Shown here: positions 8,677-15,982 of the stretch, piece by piece | How the letters are laid out: each line of letters begins with the position of its first letter | Numbering within the stretch: the stretch's first letter is position 1 | Assembly (NCBI GenBank): GCA_039030335.1 | Contig: JBCCEJ010000054.1 | Span: 1-40,034, forward strand | Direction of reading: 5' to 3' | Source: JBCCEJ01 sp039030335 | Lineage (GTDB): Bacteria > Pseudomonadota > Gammaproteobacteria > HK1 | Length of the DNA: 40,034 nt | The notes under the pieces: model-generated | What the model was told of the DNA's origin: nothing | Databases searched by the model: none | What the model saw: the letters and a program-made list of their open reading frames with translations, nothing else | Translations under genes and position numbers: made by a program

Positions 8677-9267
8677 TCAGGACGGGTCGGACGCCAGCCG
8701 GGACCAGATGGCCATGTCTGAAAATCTTCCACGGCGCCGATGGCCTTCGCGAAGCACCCCCTCCCGCGTGAATGCGAGCTTGTTCAACAGGCGCACGCTG
8801 CGCTGACAGTCGACCGGCTGGAACGCCTGCAAGCGGTTCAGGCGCATCTGCGAAAACGCGATCTCGGCAACCAGGCATCCAGCTGATGTCGCAAGCCCAC
8901 GCCCCCAGAACGGAGCGCCGAGCCAGATATGCAGGTTGGCCGAGGCATGGCGACGGTCGATCTCCGTCAGGCTGACACACCCGACGAATTGACCCGCGCT
9001 CTCAACGGCCAGATACCGAGCCAGACCGTCGCGCTCACGCGCACCGGCCTGATGCAAGAAACGACGCACAGACAGCGGCGCCATGGCATCGTGCGCCCCA
9101 AGCATCGCCTCCGCTACGTCTCTGTGAACTGCGAAGCGGGTCATACCCGGCGTGTCGTCAACCGAGAGTGGCCGCAGACGGGTTACAGCATCTTGAGCAA
9201 GCTGCAAGGCCGGGCGCCTAGGACTGGCCAGGCGGAAAGACAGGGCCGGCACCGACCCCGTGTGCAC
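8677..9267 (-). CDS. GNAT family N-acetyltransferase (RimJ/RimL type)
   Basis: A 196-residue GNAT acetyltransferase that would use acetyl-CoA. The fold is visible in order: TRLRPLSVDD (first strand), YLAVESAGQFVGCVSLTEID (central strands), LHIWLGAPFWGRGLATSA (the acetyl-CoA pyrophosphate loop, family motif GRGxA), and near the end NKLAFTREGVLREGHRRRG, the RimJ/RimL-type ending (family NxxSxxLLxKxGFxxEG). The first 25 residues are poorly conserved, so the true start could be internal. RimJ/RimL proteins acetylate ribosomal-protein N-termini, but many relatives act on small molecules, so the substrate is open. It is followed downstream on the same strand by no close partner; the nitroreductase gene lies just upstream. 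Confidence 0.87.
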   Translation of the reverse strand: MHTGSVPALSFRLASPRRPALQLAQDAVTRLRPLSVDDTPGMTRFAVHRDVAEAMLGAHDAMAPLSVRRFLHQAGARERDGLARYLAVESAGQFVGCVSLTEIDRRHASANLHIWLGAPFWGRGLATSAGCLVAEIAFSQMRLNRLQAFQPVDCQRSVRLLNKLAFTREGVLREGHRRRGRFSDMAIWSRLASDPS

Positions 9268-9282
9268 TGCGGCGCCGGCGCA

Positions 9283-9870
9283 TCAGGGGAGCCTTACCAC
9301 AACCTCTTCCAGAGGTCGGCGCGCCAGCTGCGGAACAACCTCTGGGTAGCCGAACCAGACCAGCCCGACGACCGTCTCGACGGTAGCATCAACCCAGATG
9401 AGATCGTAAAACTCGTCAGCCCGCGTAACTGGACCGGTCGTCCATTTGACGCCGAGTCCGTGCCCCCACATGGCAAGTGAGAAATTGTGGATCGCGCAAC
9501 AACAAGCGGCGTAGTCCTCACGCGAGCGTACCGGATCGTCGTGGTTCTCACAGGTCACGACCATCCAGCCCGGGATCTGACTCCACCTCTGGTACTTCTC
9601 CTGTCCCGCCTCGGCACCCCGCTTCGCGGCGACGATCTCGCTGTTCAACCGCGCGATCTGCTCGCTGGTCTCCGGTCCGAGCAGGTAGAAGCGCCACGGT
9701 TGCGTCAGATGATGATTTGGTGCCCAGCGCGCGGTCTCTAACGCAGACTCCACGATATCGGCCGGTGGCGCCTCGGTCGTGAAGTCGTGCACAGTCCGGC
9801 GTGACGCCAGGACTGCCTCGAGCGCATCGGGATCAACTTGGGCCGTTCGGCCGAGCACTGATTCGTTCAC
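9283..9870 (-). CDS. nitroreductase family protein (FMN-dependent oxidoreductase)
   Basis: A 195-residue protein of the nitroreductase fold. Near its N-terminus it has LASRRTVHDFTTEAPP, the FMN-phosphate-binding arginine motif of the family, then ALETARWAPNHHLTQPWRF, the second conserved segment (family A..AP...N.QPWRF). The C-terminal part VVGLVWFGYPEVVPQLARRP is also typical. Such enzymes use FMN and NAD(P)H to reduce nitro compounds, quinones or other substrates; nothing specifies the natural one. I choose GTG 9870, which has GAGGAA about seven bases upstream; the frame is open to 9984 but without family similarity there. Divergent from the oxaloacetate decarboxylase-like gene at 10117 and only 15 bp before the GNAT gene, likely one operon with it. 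Confidence 0.88.
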   Translation of the reverse strand: MNESVLGRTAQVDPDALEAVLASRRTVHDFTTEAPPADIVESALETARWAPNHHLTQPWRFYLLGPETSEQIARLNSEIVAAKRGAEAGQEKYQRWSQIPGWMVVTCENHDDPVRSREDYAACCCAIHNFSLAMWGHGLGVKWTTGPVTRADEFYDLIWVDATVETVVGLVWFGYPEVVPQLARRPLEEVVVRLP

Positions 9871-10116
9871 GGACGATTTCCTCGAGTTGCGCCAGGGCTC
9901 GCGAGCCCGACATGCGGCGCCCGACATTCTCACGCGTGCGGGCCGAGACCCGCAACCCGGAGTTGACCACCGTTGCGACGCCAATCACGTTGCAACGTCA
10001 CCGACCGGGCACGGCGCGCCGCGGTCGTCTCGACGCGAGTTTTTTGCCGGCGACCGTCCGCGCCTGCAAGAATGGCGCGTATTCGGCCTGCCCTTAGCGT
10101 AAATAACGGACAACCC

Positions 10117-10977
10117 ATGACGGCTACTACACGCCGCGAGCGCGTGCGCGCACTGCTCGCTTCCACCGAGTGTTTTCACCCTGGCTCGGTGTTCGATCCG
10201 ATGTCGGCCCGAATCGCCTGCGATCTCGGCTTCGAGACCGGCATGTTCGCCGGCTCCACCGCTTCGCTGACGGTACTCGGCGCGCCCGATCTCATCGTGC
10301 TGACCCTGACGGAATTCGCTGACCAGTGCCGACGGATCTGCCGGGCGGCGGATCTGCCGCTGCTGGTCGATGCCGACCACGGGTACGGGAACGCTCTGAA
10401 CGCTGCCCGCACGGTTACGGAACTGGACGACGCCGGCGTCGCCGCGCTGACGATCGAAGACACCGTGCTGCCGCAGACTTATGGCAACGCCGGTCCGCGC
10501 TTACTCAGCATCGACGAAGGGGTCGGTAAAATGCGGGCCGCGCTGGCTGGCCGGCAGGACCCAACGCTGGTCGTCGCCGGTCGCACGAGCGCGACGGCGC
10601 TGTCGGATGTCGAAGACGCCATCGCGAGATGCCAGGCGTACGAGGCGGCCGGCGTCGACATGCTGATGCTGGTCGGCGTGAAGACCCGCGCGGAGCTCGA
10701 GCGAATCAGCGCAGCCACGACGCTGCCACTTATGCTCGGTAGCGCATCGGGCGAGTTGAAAGACAAGCCCTACCTGGCTGGTCAACGAGTTCGCATAGCG
10801 CTGCAAGGGCACCAACCCATCCGGGCCGGAGTGCAGGCGATACACGACACGCTGAAGGCACTGCGCGACGGCGTGAGCCCGGATCAGCTGACCGGTGTAG
10901 CCGGTGCCGACCTGATGCGTCGGGTCACCCGACAGGACGACTACGACGACGCCAACAAGGAGTTTCTCGGACTATGA
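10117..10977 (+). CDS. isocitrate lyase / PEP mutase superfamily protein, oxaloacetate decarboxylase-like
   Basis: A 286-residue member of the isocitrate lyase/PEP mutase superfamily. It closely follows, segment by segment as I recall it, the Pseudomonas PA4872 oxaloacetate decarboxylase: SVFDPMSARIACDLGFE, then ADHGYGNALNAARTVTELDDAG with the metal-binding aspartate, and AALTIEDTVLPQTYG. It lacks the KKCGH catalytic loop of true isocitrate lyases. The expected reaction is oxaloacetate to pyruvate and CO2 with Mg2+. The start is ATG 10117; the upstream open frame to 9973 looks unlike a protein. Its stop overlaps the start of the next gene by four bases (ATGA), so the two are translationally coupled. 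Role in this pairing is unclear. Confidence 0.87.
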   Translation: MTATTRRERVRALLASTECFHPGSVFDPMSARIACDLGFETGMFAGSTASLTVLGAPDLIVLTLTEFADQCRRICRAADLPLLVDADHGYGNALNAARTVTELDDAGVAALTIEDTVLPQTYGNAGPRLLSIDEGVGKMRAALAGRQDPTLVVAGRTSATALSDVEDAIARCQAYEAAGVDMLMLVGVKTRAELERISAATTLPLMLGSASGELKDKPYLAGQRVRIALQGHQPIRAGVQAIHDTLKALRDGVSPDQLTGVAGADLMRRVTRQDDYDDANKEFLGL

Positions 10978-11810
10978 GCGCTCATCCGTCTACGGGTCTT
11001 CATCCATCAGGCTACGAGACGCTGGAGTGCACTATCGACGGCGCCATCGCGACGGTGTCGCTGAACCGTCCGCGGCAGGCAAATGCCATGAACGAGGCGA
11101 TGTGGGACGAACTCGAGTCCTGCTTCCGTGCGCTGGATGCGGCAGAAGCGGTACGCGTGGTGATTCTGCGCGGAAACGGCAAGCACTTCTGCGCCGGGAT
11201 CGACCTGGACATGCTGACCGGGATGTCCCCTGAGGGGGAACCGGCGCGTGCGGCCGAACGCCTGCGCGATCGTATCCTGGAACTGCAGCGCAATCTGAGT
11301 ACGATCGAAGCATGCCGTAAGCCTGTGCTGGCAGAGGTGCACGGCGCCTGCCTGGGCGGCGGCCTCGATATCATCTCCTGTTGTGACTTGCGCTACTGCA
11401 CCGATGATGCCCGTTTCGCGATCAAGGAAATTGACGTCGGTCTGGTCGCCGACGTCGGCAGTCTGCAACGGCTGCCCTACCTGATCGGCGAGGGTTGCCT
11501 GCGGGAACTGGCCCTGACGGGCCGCGAATTGCGCGGAGCGGAGGCCCACTCAATCGGGCTGGCCAACGCATCTCTGGCGGACCAGAATTCGTTGCGCGAG
11601 CACGTTCGGCAGATAGCGGCGCAGATCGCGTCGAAGTCTCCGCTCGCCGTGCGTGGAACCAAGCAGGTGCTGAATTACGGTCGCAACCATGGACCGGCCG
11701 TGGCGCTCGACTACGTGGCCACCTGGAACAGCGCCATGCTCAGCATGACGGACGTGCGCGAAGCAATCGCCGCGACGACGGCTCAGCGCGCCGCCATATT
11801 CGACGACTGA
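10974..11810 (+). CDS. enoyl-CoA hydratase/isomerase, delta3,5-delta2,4-dienoyl-CoA isomerase-like
   Basis: A 278-residue crotonase-fold protein. The oxyanion-hole segments are HFCAGIDLDM near residue 71 and VHGACLGGGLDIIS near 122. The active-site residues match the mammalian peroxisomal dienoyl-CoA isomerase ECH1 rather than a simple hydratase: Asp132 in GGGLD, Glu152 in KEIDVG and Asp160 in VADVGSLQRLP, with the same 20- and 8-residue spacings I know for ECH1 (Asp176, Glu196, Asp204). That enzyme moves double bonds during oxidation of fatty acids with odd-numbered unsaturation. It overlaps the upstream decarboxylase-like gene by four bases. A membrane desaturase gene lies 4 kb away, but no other beta-oxidation gene is in the window. 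Confidence 0.88.
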   Translation: MSAHPSTGLHPSGYETLECTIDGAIATVSLNRPRQANAMNEAMWDELESCFRALDAAEAVRVVILRGNGKHFCAGIDLDMLTGMSPEGEPARAAERLRDRILELQRNLSTIEACRKPVLAEVHGACLGGGLDIISCCDLRYCTDDARFAIKEIDVGLVADVGSLQRLPYLIGEGCLRELALTGRELRGAEAHSIGLANASLADQNSLREHVRQIAAQIASKSPLAVRGTKQVLNYGRNHGPAVALDYVATWNSAMLSMTDVREAIAATTAQRAAIFDD

Positions 11811-11887
11811 TACGCGCCAATCCGAATCCGAGCGCTGCAAATCGCCGGATGTGCAGCGGGCGCGAGGTATGCCGGAATGTCGCCGAC

Positions 11888-12424
11888 CTAGGCGATCGGA
11901 TCCGGACACGCATCGCGCAGCTTGCAAGCCCCACAATGCTCACCCATCCAGAACGCATCGAACTCCGCCATGATGCCGGCAACCAGGTCGGGTTCGGTAC
12001 TCACCACCCCCATCTCGAAGTTGCGTTTGTCGACGCTTCTGGCACCTAAGCCGGCGCCCGTAAAATTTGCCGAGCCGGTGTACGCAAGCCGGCCGTCGAC
12101 GACCACGATCTTCCAGTGAGACCGGGGACAGATCTGGAGTTCCATCGCACCACCGGTCAGACGGCCACACTGCTCCAGGCTGGCCCGGAAGGGCCGTGAC
12201 GGCAGGGCGCTGTGCACGACGCGAAACTGCACGCCAGCGGCCGCCAGCAGTTCGAACTCATTTAGCACAGGCCGAAAGCCACGCCCGCGCTTGATGTGCA
12301 TATCCTTGAGGTCGGCGGTAGCGATCCAGACGAAACGACGGGCCCGCAGAATACCCTCCTCCACAACAGCGGCATTCAGGGCTGCCCCCGATAGCAGTCG
12401 CGTAGTGCCGGCCGGGACGCTCAA
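11888..12424 (-). CDS. phospholipase D-like protein with one HKD motif and a Cys-rich C-terminus
   Basis: A PLD-superfamily phosphodiesterase with a single HKD motif, HWKIVVVD followed by GSANFTG (His103, Lys105, Asp110, Asn120 counting from the start used here). Single-HKD members such as the Nuc endonuclease act as dimers on DNA or phospholipid. The C-terminus ends in HCGACKLRDACPDPI, a compact C-x2-C-x5-C cluster that could hold a metal. There is no signal peptide. The start is uncertain: TTG 12424 overlaps the stop of the upstream gene (TTGA) and gives 178 residues, while ATG 12529 would give 213 but overlaps that gene by 109 bases. Substrate (nucleic acid or lipid) cannot be told from the sequence. 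Confidence 0.8.
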   Translation of the reverse strand: MSVPAGTTRLLSGAALNAAVVEEGILRARRFVWIATADLKDMHIKRGRGFRPVLNEFELLAAAGVQFRVVHSALPSRPFRASLEQCGRLTGGAMELQICPRSHWKIVVVDGRLAYTGSANFTGAGLGARSVDKRNFEMGVVSTEPDLVAGIMAEFDAFWMGEHCGACKLRDACPDPIA

Positions 12425-12954
12425 GCGGACGACGGACGCCCGCGCCCACCCCGACGCCGCGGCACCGGACGTGCGCGGCGGGTGGCGAGCCAGGCCCAAG
12501 ATGCCCCGCCGAGCGGCGCAACGATCCACTCGCTACCTGCCCCGATCGCGGGCAGCCCCGTGGCCCCGACCAGGAATCCGCCGGGAGCTATCAACCGCGC
12601 CGCATCTTCGACGTGTGACGCAGCCGTGGTTCCACACACCAGGAATGCGAACTGGTGCGCTTTCACATCATTGAGGAATCCGCCAAAGTCCTGCACATGT
12701 ACAGATAGTCGCAGATCGGCCGGTAAGCTGTCGTGCAGGCGATTTGCGACCGTCTGCGTATCGGACACCAGCAGCAGACGCGTGGTAATGTCGATGCCGG
12801 ACAGCAGTGACCCTGCGGCTTCGACGGAGTCGGCCCCCAGGTAGACCACGGCAGCCCCGGGACACGACGCGGCCAAGGCCGCCAGGACGCGCATGTCGCC
12901 CTGGCTGTCGACACCGCGCCTCTCATCGATTTGAGCTGTTTGTGAGTCTGTCAT
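12421..12954 (-). CDS. hypothetical protein, possible Rossmann-fold (methyltransferase-like) domain
   Basis: A 177-residue protein read from ATG 12954 (alternative ATG 12987 adds 11 residues). I do not recognise a family. The central part alternates strands and helices in a pattern like a class I methyltransferase or similar Rossmann fold: AAVVYLGADSVEAAGSLLSGI, then RLLLVSDTQTVANRL, and later HQFAFLVCGTTAASHVEDAARLIAPGGFLVGATG, whose 'APGGFLV' resembles the strand after methyltransferase motif III. No convincing SAM-binding glycine motif (GxGxG) is visible, so an inactive relative is possible. The tail (PVPRRRGGRGRPSSA) is strongly basic. Its stop touches the PLD-like start, suggesting coupled expression. 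Divergent from the gene at 13167. Confidence 0.6.
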   Translation of the reverse strand: MTDSQTAQIDERRGVDSQGDMRVLAALAASCPGAAVVYLGADSVEAAGSLLSGIDITTRLLLVSDTQTVANRLHDSLPADLRLSVHVQDFGGFLNDVKAHQFAFLVCGTTAASHVEDAARLIAPGGFLVGATGLPAIGAGSEWIVAPLGGASWAWLATRRARPVPRRRGGRGRPSSA

Positions 12955-13016
12955 GGAACCGGGTTTGGGACTGTAGCTGGCACGCATTTTGTCATAACCA
13001 CCGACGTGCCCGGCTA

Positions 13017-13046
13017 TTGGTCGGCTGTTGGGAACAGTCGTATAAT
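13017..13046 (+). promoter_or_regulatory. candidate sigma70 promoter for the gene at 13167
   Basis: A perfect -10 box TATAAT lies at 13041-13046, with TTGGTC at 13017-13022 and an 18-base spacer. Transcription would begin near 13053 and leave a leader of about 114 bases before ATG 13167. This is the cleanest promoter-like sequence in the window. The same 212-base gap (12955-13166) must also carry the promoter of the divergent gene ending at 12421, for which I see nothing convincing. Confidence 0.45.
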
Positions 13047-13166
13047 TCCTACCCGATTCGAGACGGTTCTCCTGCAAGCTGCAGCAGGCTCCGGACACGC
13101 AACCAGGCAATTCACCGCAAGAACGCGGCAACCTGACGACAAACGTTAGAGGCACCCGATCAGACC

Positions 13167-13982
13167 ATGTTGAGAACACTCGGTGCACTACTGCTCACGT
13201 TCTCTGCGCACATTGCCGCCGGCCCGTTCGATCCGCAGCGGGAAGCGCGCGACGCGGCCGTCTGGATGCCCGAGCAAACACGGGTCCTTTGGGCCCCAGG
13301 GGAGGCCGAGTTCAACGCGGCGCTGGAAGCTGAGCCAGCGGCGGGTGTGGGCCTCCAGGATCTGTTGCAGGTAAGCGCCCCGCTCACGGACAGACGCGTC
13401 GAGGCACTTGGGAATGTCAGCGTCTGGACGCCGGGGTTCCGCTCGGAGGCGGCGCAGGACCTGAGTGTCGAGAGGCTGCTGTCGGGATATGTGAACGGCA
13501 GTGAGCACATGCCTGCCGGCACTGCGGTCAGCAACGCCGTCAATGATGACGATCCCCTGCTCTACGGTGATCCCTGGCTCCTCTCAAAAGGCCTGTCACA
13601 GGTTGGTCGCGAATTGATACGTAAAGCGTTCCAACCCGTCAAAGATGCCGATGGCCAGGTGCGCTTCAGCGTTTTCGGTGTCGGCTCCCTGTCGATCGAG
13701 CGTGACCGGGACGCCCGCCCCGATAGCGTGGCACTACGGCTGGCTGAAGAAGATCCGGATCTGGCGCAGGCGACGCGCGCAGACACATTCGAACTCACTG
13801 ATGATGGGCCCGCCGCAAGTAGGTCGAATACCTCCGGGAATCTCAATGATCGAGAACTCGTGGCGTTTCTGGAGGCATTAGTCGATCACGCATGGGCGGT
13901 CGCCGCCGGATTCGTGATCTTGCTGGTATTCGGCAAAGTCTTACTGCGCGCCATGGCGGGCCGAGCGGTCCATGCCGGCTAG
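13167..13982 (+). CDS. hypothetical exported protein with C-terminal membrane anchor
   Basis: A 271-residue protein of unknown family. It starts with a signal peptide (MLRTLGALLLTFSAHIAAG, likely cut after the Ala pair near residue 18). The body of about 210 residues is acidic and Asp/Glu-rich with no cysteine, and has a region LLSKGLSQVGRELIRKAF. Near the C-terminus is a single hydrophobic segment, AWAVAAGFVILLVFGKVLL, followed by a short basic tail (RAMAGRAVHAG). This gives a predicted type I topology: periplasmic domain, one anchor, short cytoplasmic end. The tail does not show the PEP-CTERM, LPXTG or rhombosortase signature. It is preceded by a good promoter candidate and stands alone. 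Function unknown. Confidence 0.75.
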   Translation: MLRTLGALLLTFSAHIAAGPFDPQREARDAAVWMPEQTRVLWAPGEAEFNAALEAEPAAGVGLQDLLQVSAPLTDRRVEALGNVSVWTPGFRSEAAQDLSVERLLSGYVNGSEHMPAGTAVSNAVNDDDPLLYGDPWLLSKGLSQVGRELIRKAFQPVKDADGQVRFSVFGVGSLSIERDRDARPDSVALRLAEEDPDLAQATRADTFELTDDGPAASRSNTSGNLNDRELVAFLEALVDHAWAVAAGFVILLVFGKVLLRAMAGRAVHAG

Positions 13983-14029
13983 CACTCGCGTCGTTTTTTA
14001 ACAGCCCGCGTTCGGTTTTTTGGACATTT

Positions 14030-14046
14030 GTGCCGCGTCGCGGCAC
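14030..14046. other. perfect inverted repeat, possible terminator stem
   Basis: GTGCCGCG and CGCGGCAC face each other around a single T, which would fold as a six-pair stem with a five-base loop. It lies 48 bases after the stop of the exported-protein gene, in the 208-base convergent gap before gshA. Two T6 runs lie upstream of it (13994-14025), not downstream, so it does not look like a standard rho-independent terminator in the plus direction. Confidence 0.35.
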
Positions 14047-14190
14047 GACCGGCGAGAACCTTAGACTACCCGAGCAGGTATAACGGGCCTGACCCCGCAC
14101 CGTGCGCACGCGAACCTGGACGGAACGCACGGCCGTGCGGCGACGGCATCGCTGGAGCGAAACGTCGATCGACACCAACCCTGGCCCGCC

Positions 14191-15756
14191 TTACGGCTGA
14201 CTGAAATACGCCTTCAAATAGTTTTCGAAGGACTCCCGACTCTCAGCCTCGAGCTGACCTTGCCGATCCAGAGATTCGCGTGCCTGGGTTTGCCAGTCCG
14301 CCATGACCTCGCCCGCGAGCGGCGCTGCCGTCATGGCACTCGCTATATCACGAGAGCGGCGCATTGCAAAATGATAAAATCCTTCACCTTGGCCTCGCAT
14401 CTCAGCAAGTACGCGCGCAGACGGCGTGAGCGATGGATCGACAACCTTGGCACGCTCCGCCCGGACCGCGGCGGCAAAACCGTCTTCGGTTCGAATACCC
14501 ACATCCATCAGTTCGGCGACACTCTCCAACTGGTCAAGGATCTCGAGCGCCCAATCGGCCACGGCGACCTGCTCCCCGCCCCGGCGTAGTTTGAGTCCCG
14601 CCGACCGTCCAAACCTCGCGACGGCCTGAACGTTATCGTCCTGCTCGGCCTGTCCAGACGAACGCATCGGCGCGCTGGGCGTCAACAGAGCGGCGAGACA
14701 AAACACCTCCAGGAAACGCATCGTGCGCTCACTGATCCCGGTAGGCTCCCACGGATTCAGGTCGACTGAGCGAAGCTCTACGTACTCGATGCCGCCGCGC
14801 GCGAGCGCGGAAGTGCGCTTTTCGTTGCCCTCCGGGACACGTTTGGGGCGCACGAAACTGTAGTACTCGTTCTCGATCTGCAGCACGTTGGCATTCAACT
14901 GCAGCCACGCGCCATCGCGTTGGGTGCCGATACGTTCGTAGGGCGGGTGCGGCATCGCCACGGCGCGCGCGAGGCCGGCAACGTATTCATCGAGCGAGTT
15001 ATAGGAAATCTGCAACCCACCTACGGCCCGGTTGCTGTAGCCGATGTCGCTCAAACGCAGCGAAGTTCCGTGTGGGTAATACCAGGTGTTGCGGTCGAAT
15101 GCCTCCAGGCCCGCCCCGCCATTTGGTAAAAAGGACTTGCATACGGCCGGGGACGCACCAAATAGGTAGCTGACGAGCCAGTTGGTAGCCTTCAGATTGC
15201 GCAACATGCCCATGAAACAGCGATCGCGAAACTGTCGGTCATCGGTTTCGCCTACAGCCGCCGCTAGCTCCGGCCAGACTGACGCCGCCGGCGAGTAGTT
15301 GAAGTGAATTCCGGCGATAGCCTGCATGATGCGTCCGTAGCGGAATCCCAGGCCAACCCGGTAAATGTGCTTCATTCGACCGACGTTGGAGCTTCCATAG
15401 CGGGCGATCGGAATCGACTCTTCGCCCTGCAGCACACAGGGCATGCTGGCAACCCAGAGACACTCGCCGTCGAGTTGGCTGTAGACAAACTGATGGATCT
15501 CACGCAGGGCACCGAGCACCTCATCGCCGCTGGTCGACGGCGCCGTGACCAGTTCGAGAAGCGCCTCGGAGTAGTCCGTCGTGATACGCGGATGGCAAAG
15601 GGCCGAACCGAGTTCCCGCGGATGCGGCGCCATCGACACCGAGCCTTCGTCGGATACGCGCAGGCTCTCTTTCTCCAGGCCTTTGAAGCCGGAGGCAAGA
15701 TCGGTGAGATTGGCCGTGCGCAAATGCCGCACGACCGGCTCCAGATGAGGGTTCAA
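14191..15756 (-). CDS. gshA: glutamate-cysteine ligase, type I
   Basis: GshA joins glutamate to cysteine with ATP, the first and rate-limiting step of glutathione synthesis, in the cytoplasm. The 521-residue protein matches the enterobacterial type I length (about 518). Recognisable segments are GLEKESLRVSDEG near the N-terminus (substrate and metal ligands), ITTDYSEALLELVTAP, GIHFNYSPA, and SSNVGRMKHIYRVGL, all in the expected order. I choose TTG 15756 because GGAGCT lies about four to six bases upstream and the protein then begins at the usual place (LNPHLEPVVRHL). The open frame to 15852 crosses the palindromic promoter region and is unlikely to be coding. Divergent from the desaturase gene at 15983. 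Confidence 0.95.
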   Translation of the reverse strand: MNPHLEPVVRHLRTANLTDLASGFKGLEKESLRVSDEGSVSMAPHPRELGSALCHPRITTDYSEALLELVTAPSTSGDEVLGALREIHQFVYSQLDGECLWVASMPCVLQGEESIPIARYGSSNVGRMKHIYRVGLGFRYGRIMQAIAGIHFNYSPAASVWPELAAAVGETDDRQFRDRCFMGMLRNLKATNWLVSYLFGASPAVCKSFLPNGGAGLEAFDRNTWYYPHGTSLRLSDIGYSNRAVGGLQISYNSLDEYVAGLARAVAMPHPPYERIGTQRDGAWLQLNANVLQIENEYYSFVRPKRVPEGNEKRTSALARGGIEYVELRSVDLNPWEPTGISERTMRFLEVFCLAALLTPSAPMRSSGQAEQDDNVQAVARFGRSAGLKLRRGGEQVAVADWALEILDQLESVAELMDVGIRTEDGFAAAVRAERAKVVDPSLTPSARVLAEMRGQGEGFYHFAMRRSRDIASAMTAAPLAGEVMADWQTQARESLDRQGQLEAESRESFENYLKAYFSQP

Positions 15757-15784
15757 GATAAGCTCCAAACGGACGGAGGAGGCG

Positions 15785-15804
15785 GGACGGCAGTATAGCC
15801 GTCC
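15785..15804 (-). promoter_or_regulatory. palindrome enclosing a probable gshA -10 box
   Basis: On the minus strand GGACGGC and GCCGTCC form a perfect seven-base inverted repeat around TATACT (plus-strand 15792-15797). TATACT matches the -10 consensus at five of six positions. Transcription would start near 15785, about 30 bases before the TTG start of gshA. No good -35 box sits at the right distance, as expected for an activated or repressed promoter. A dimeric regulator bound here would cover the -10 element. Confidence 0.4.
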
Positions 15805-15865
15805 ACCAACCGGACGCGCAGCCCGGCATGCCCCGCCAGACGCCTCTGGCAAGACGTCAAGCGCT

Positions 15866-15894
15866 TTCTTCAGATGCCGCTATGGCGGTAGAAT
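15866..15894 (+). promoter_or_regulatory. candidate promoter of the desaturase gene
   Basis: TAGAAT (15889-15894) matches the -10 consensus at five of six positions, with a poor -35 (TTCTTC, 15866-15871) 17 bases upstream. It precedes the desaturase start by about 90 bases. Confidence 0.3.
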
Positions 15895-15982
15895 ACAGGG
15901 TGGTGCGCCAACTTTGAGCGCACTCGATTCAGGCGACTCAGGCACCCGCTAAAACTCGGTGCCGAACAGAGAGATTTCAGCT

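Noticed and set aside
12421..12954. True SAM methyltransferase
   Set aside because: No convincing GxGxG SAM-binding motif; only the general strand-helix pattern, so kept as unknown.
14030..14046. Rho-independent terminator after the exported-protein gene
   Set aside because: The stem is perfect but the T-runs lie upstream rather than after it, so listed only as an inverted repeat.
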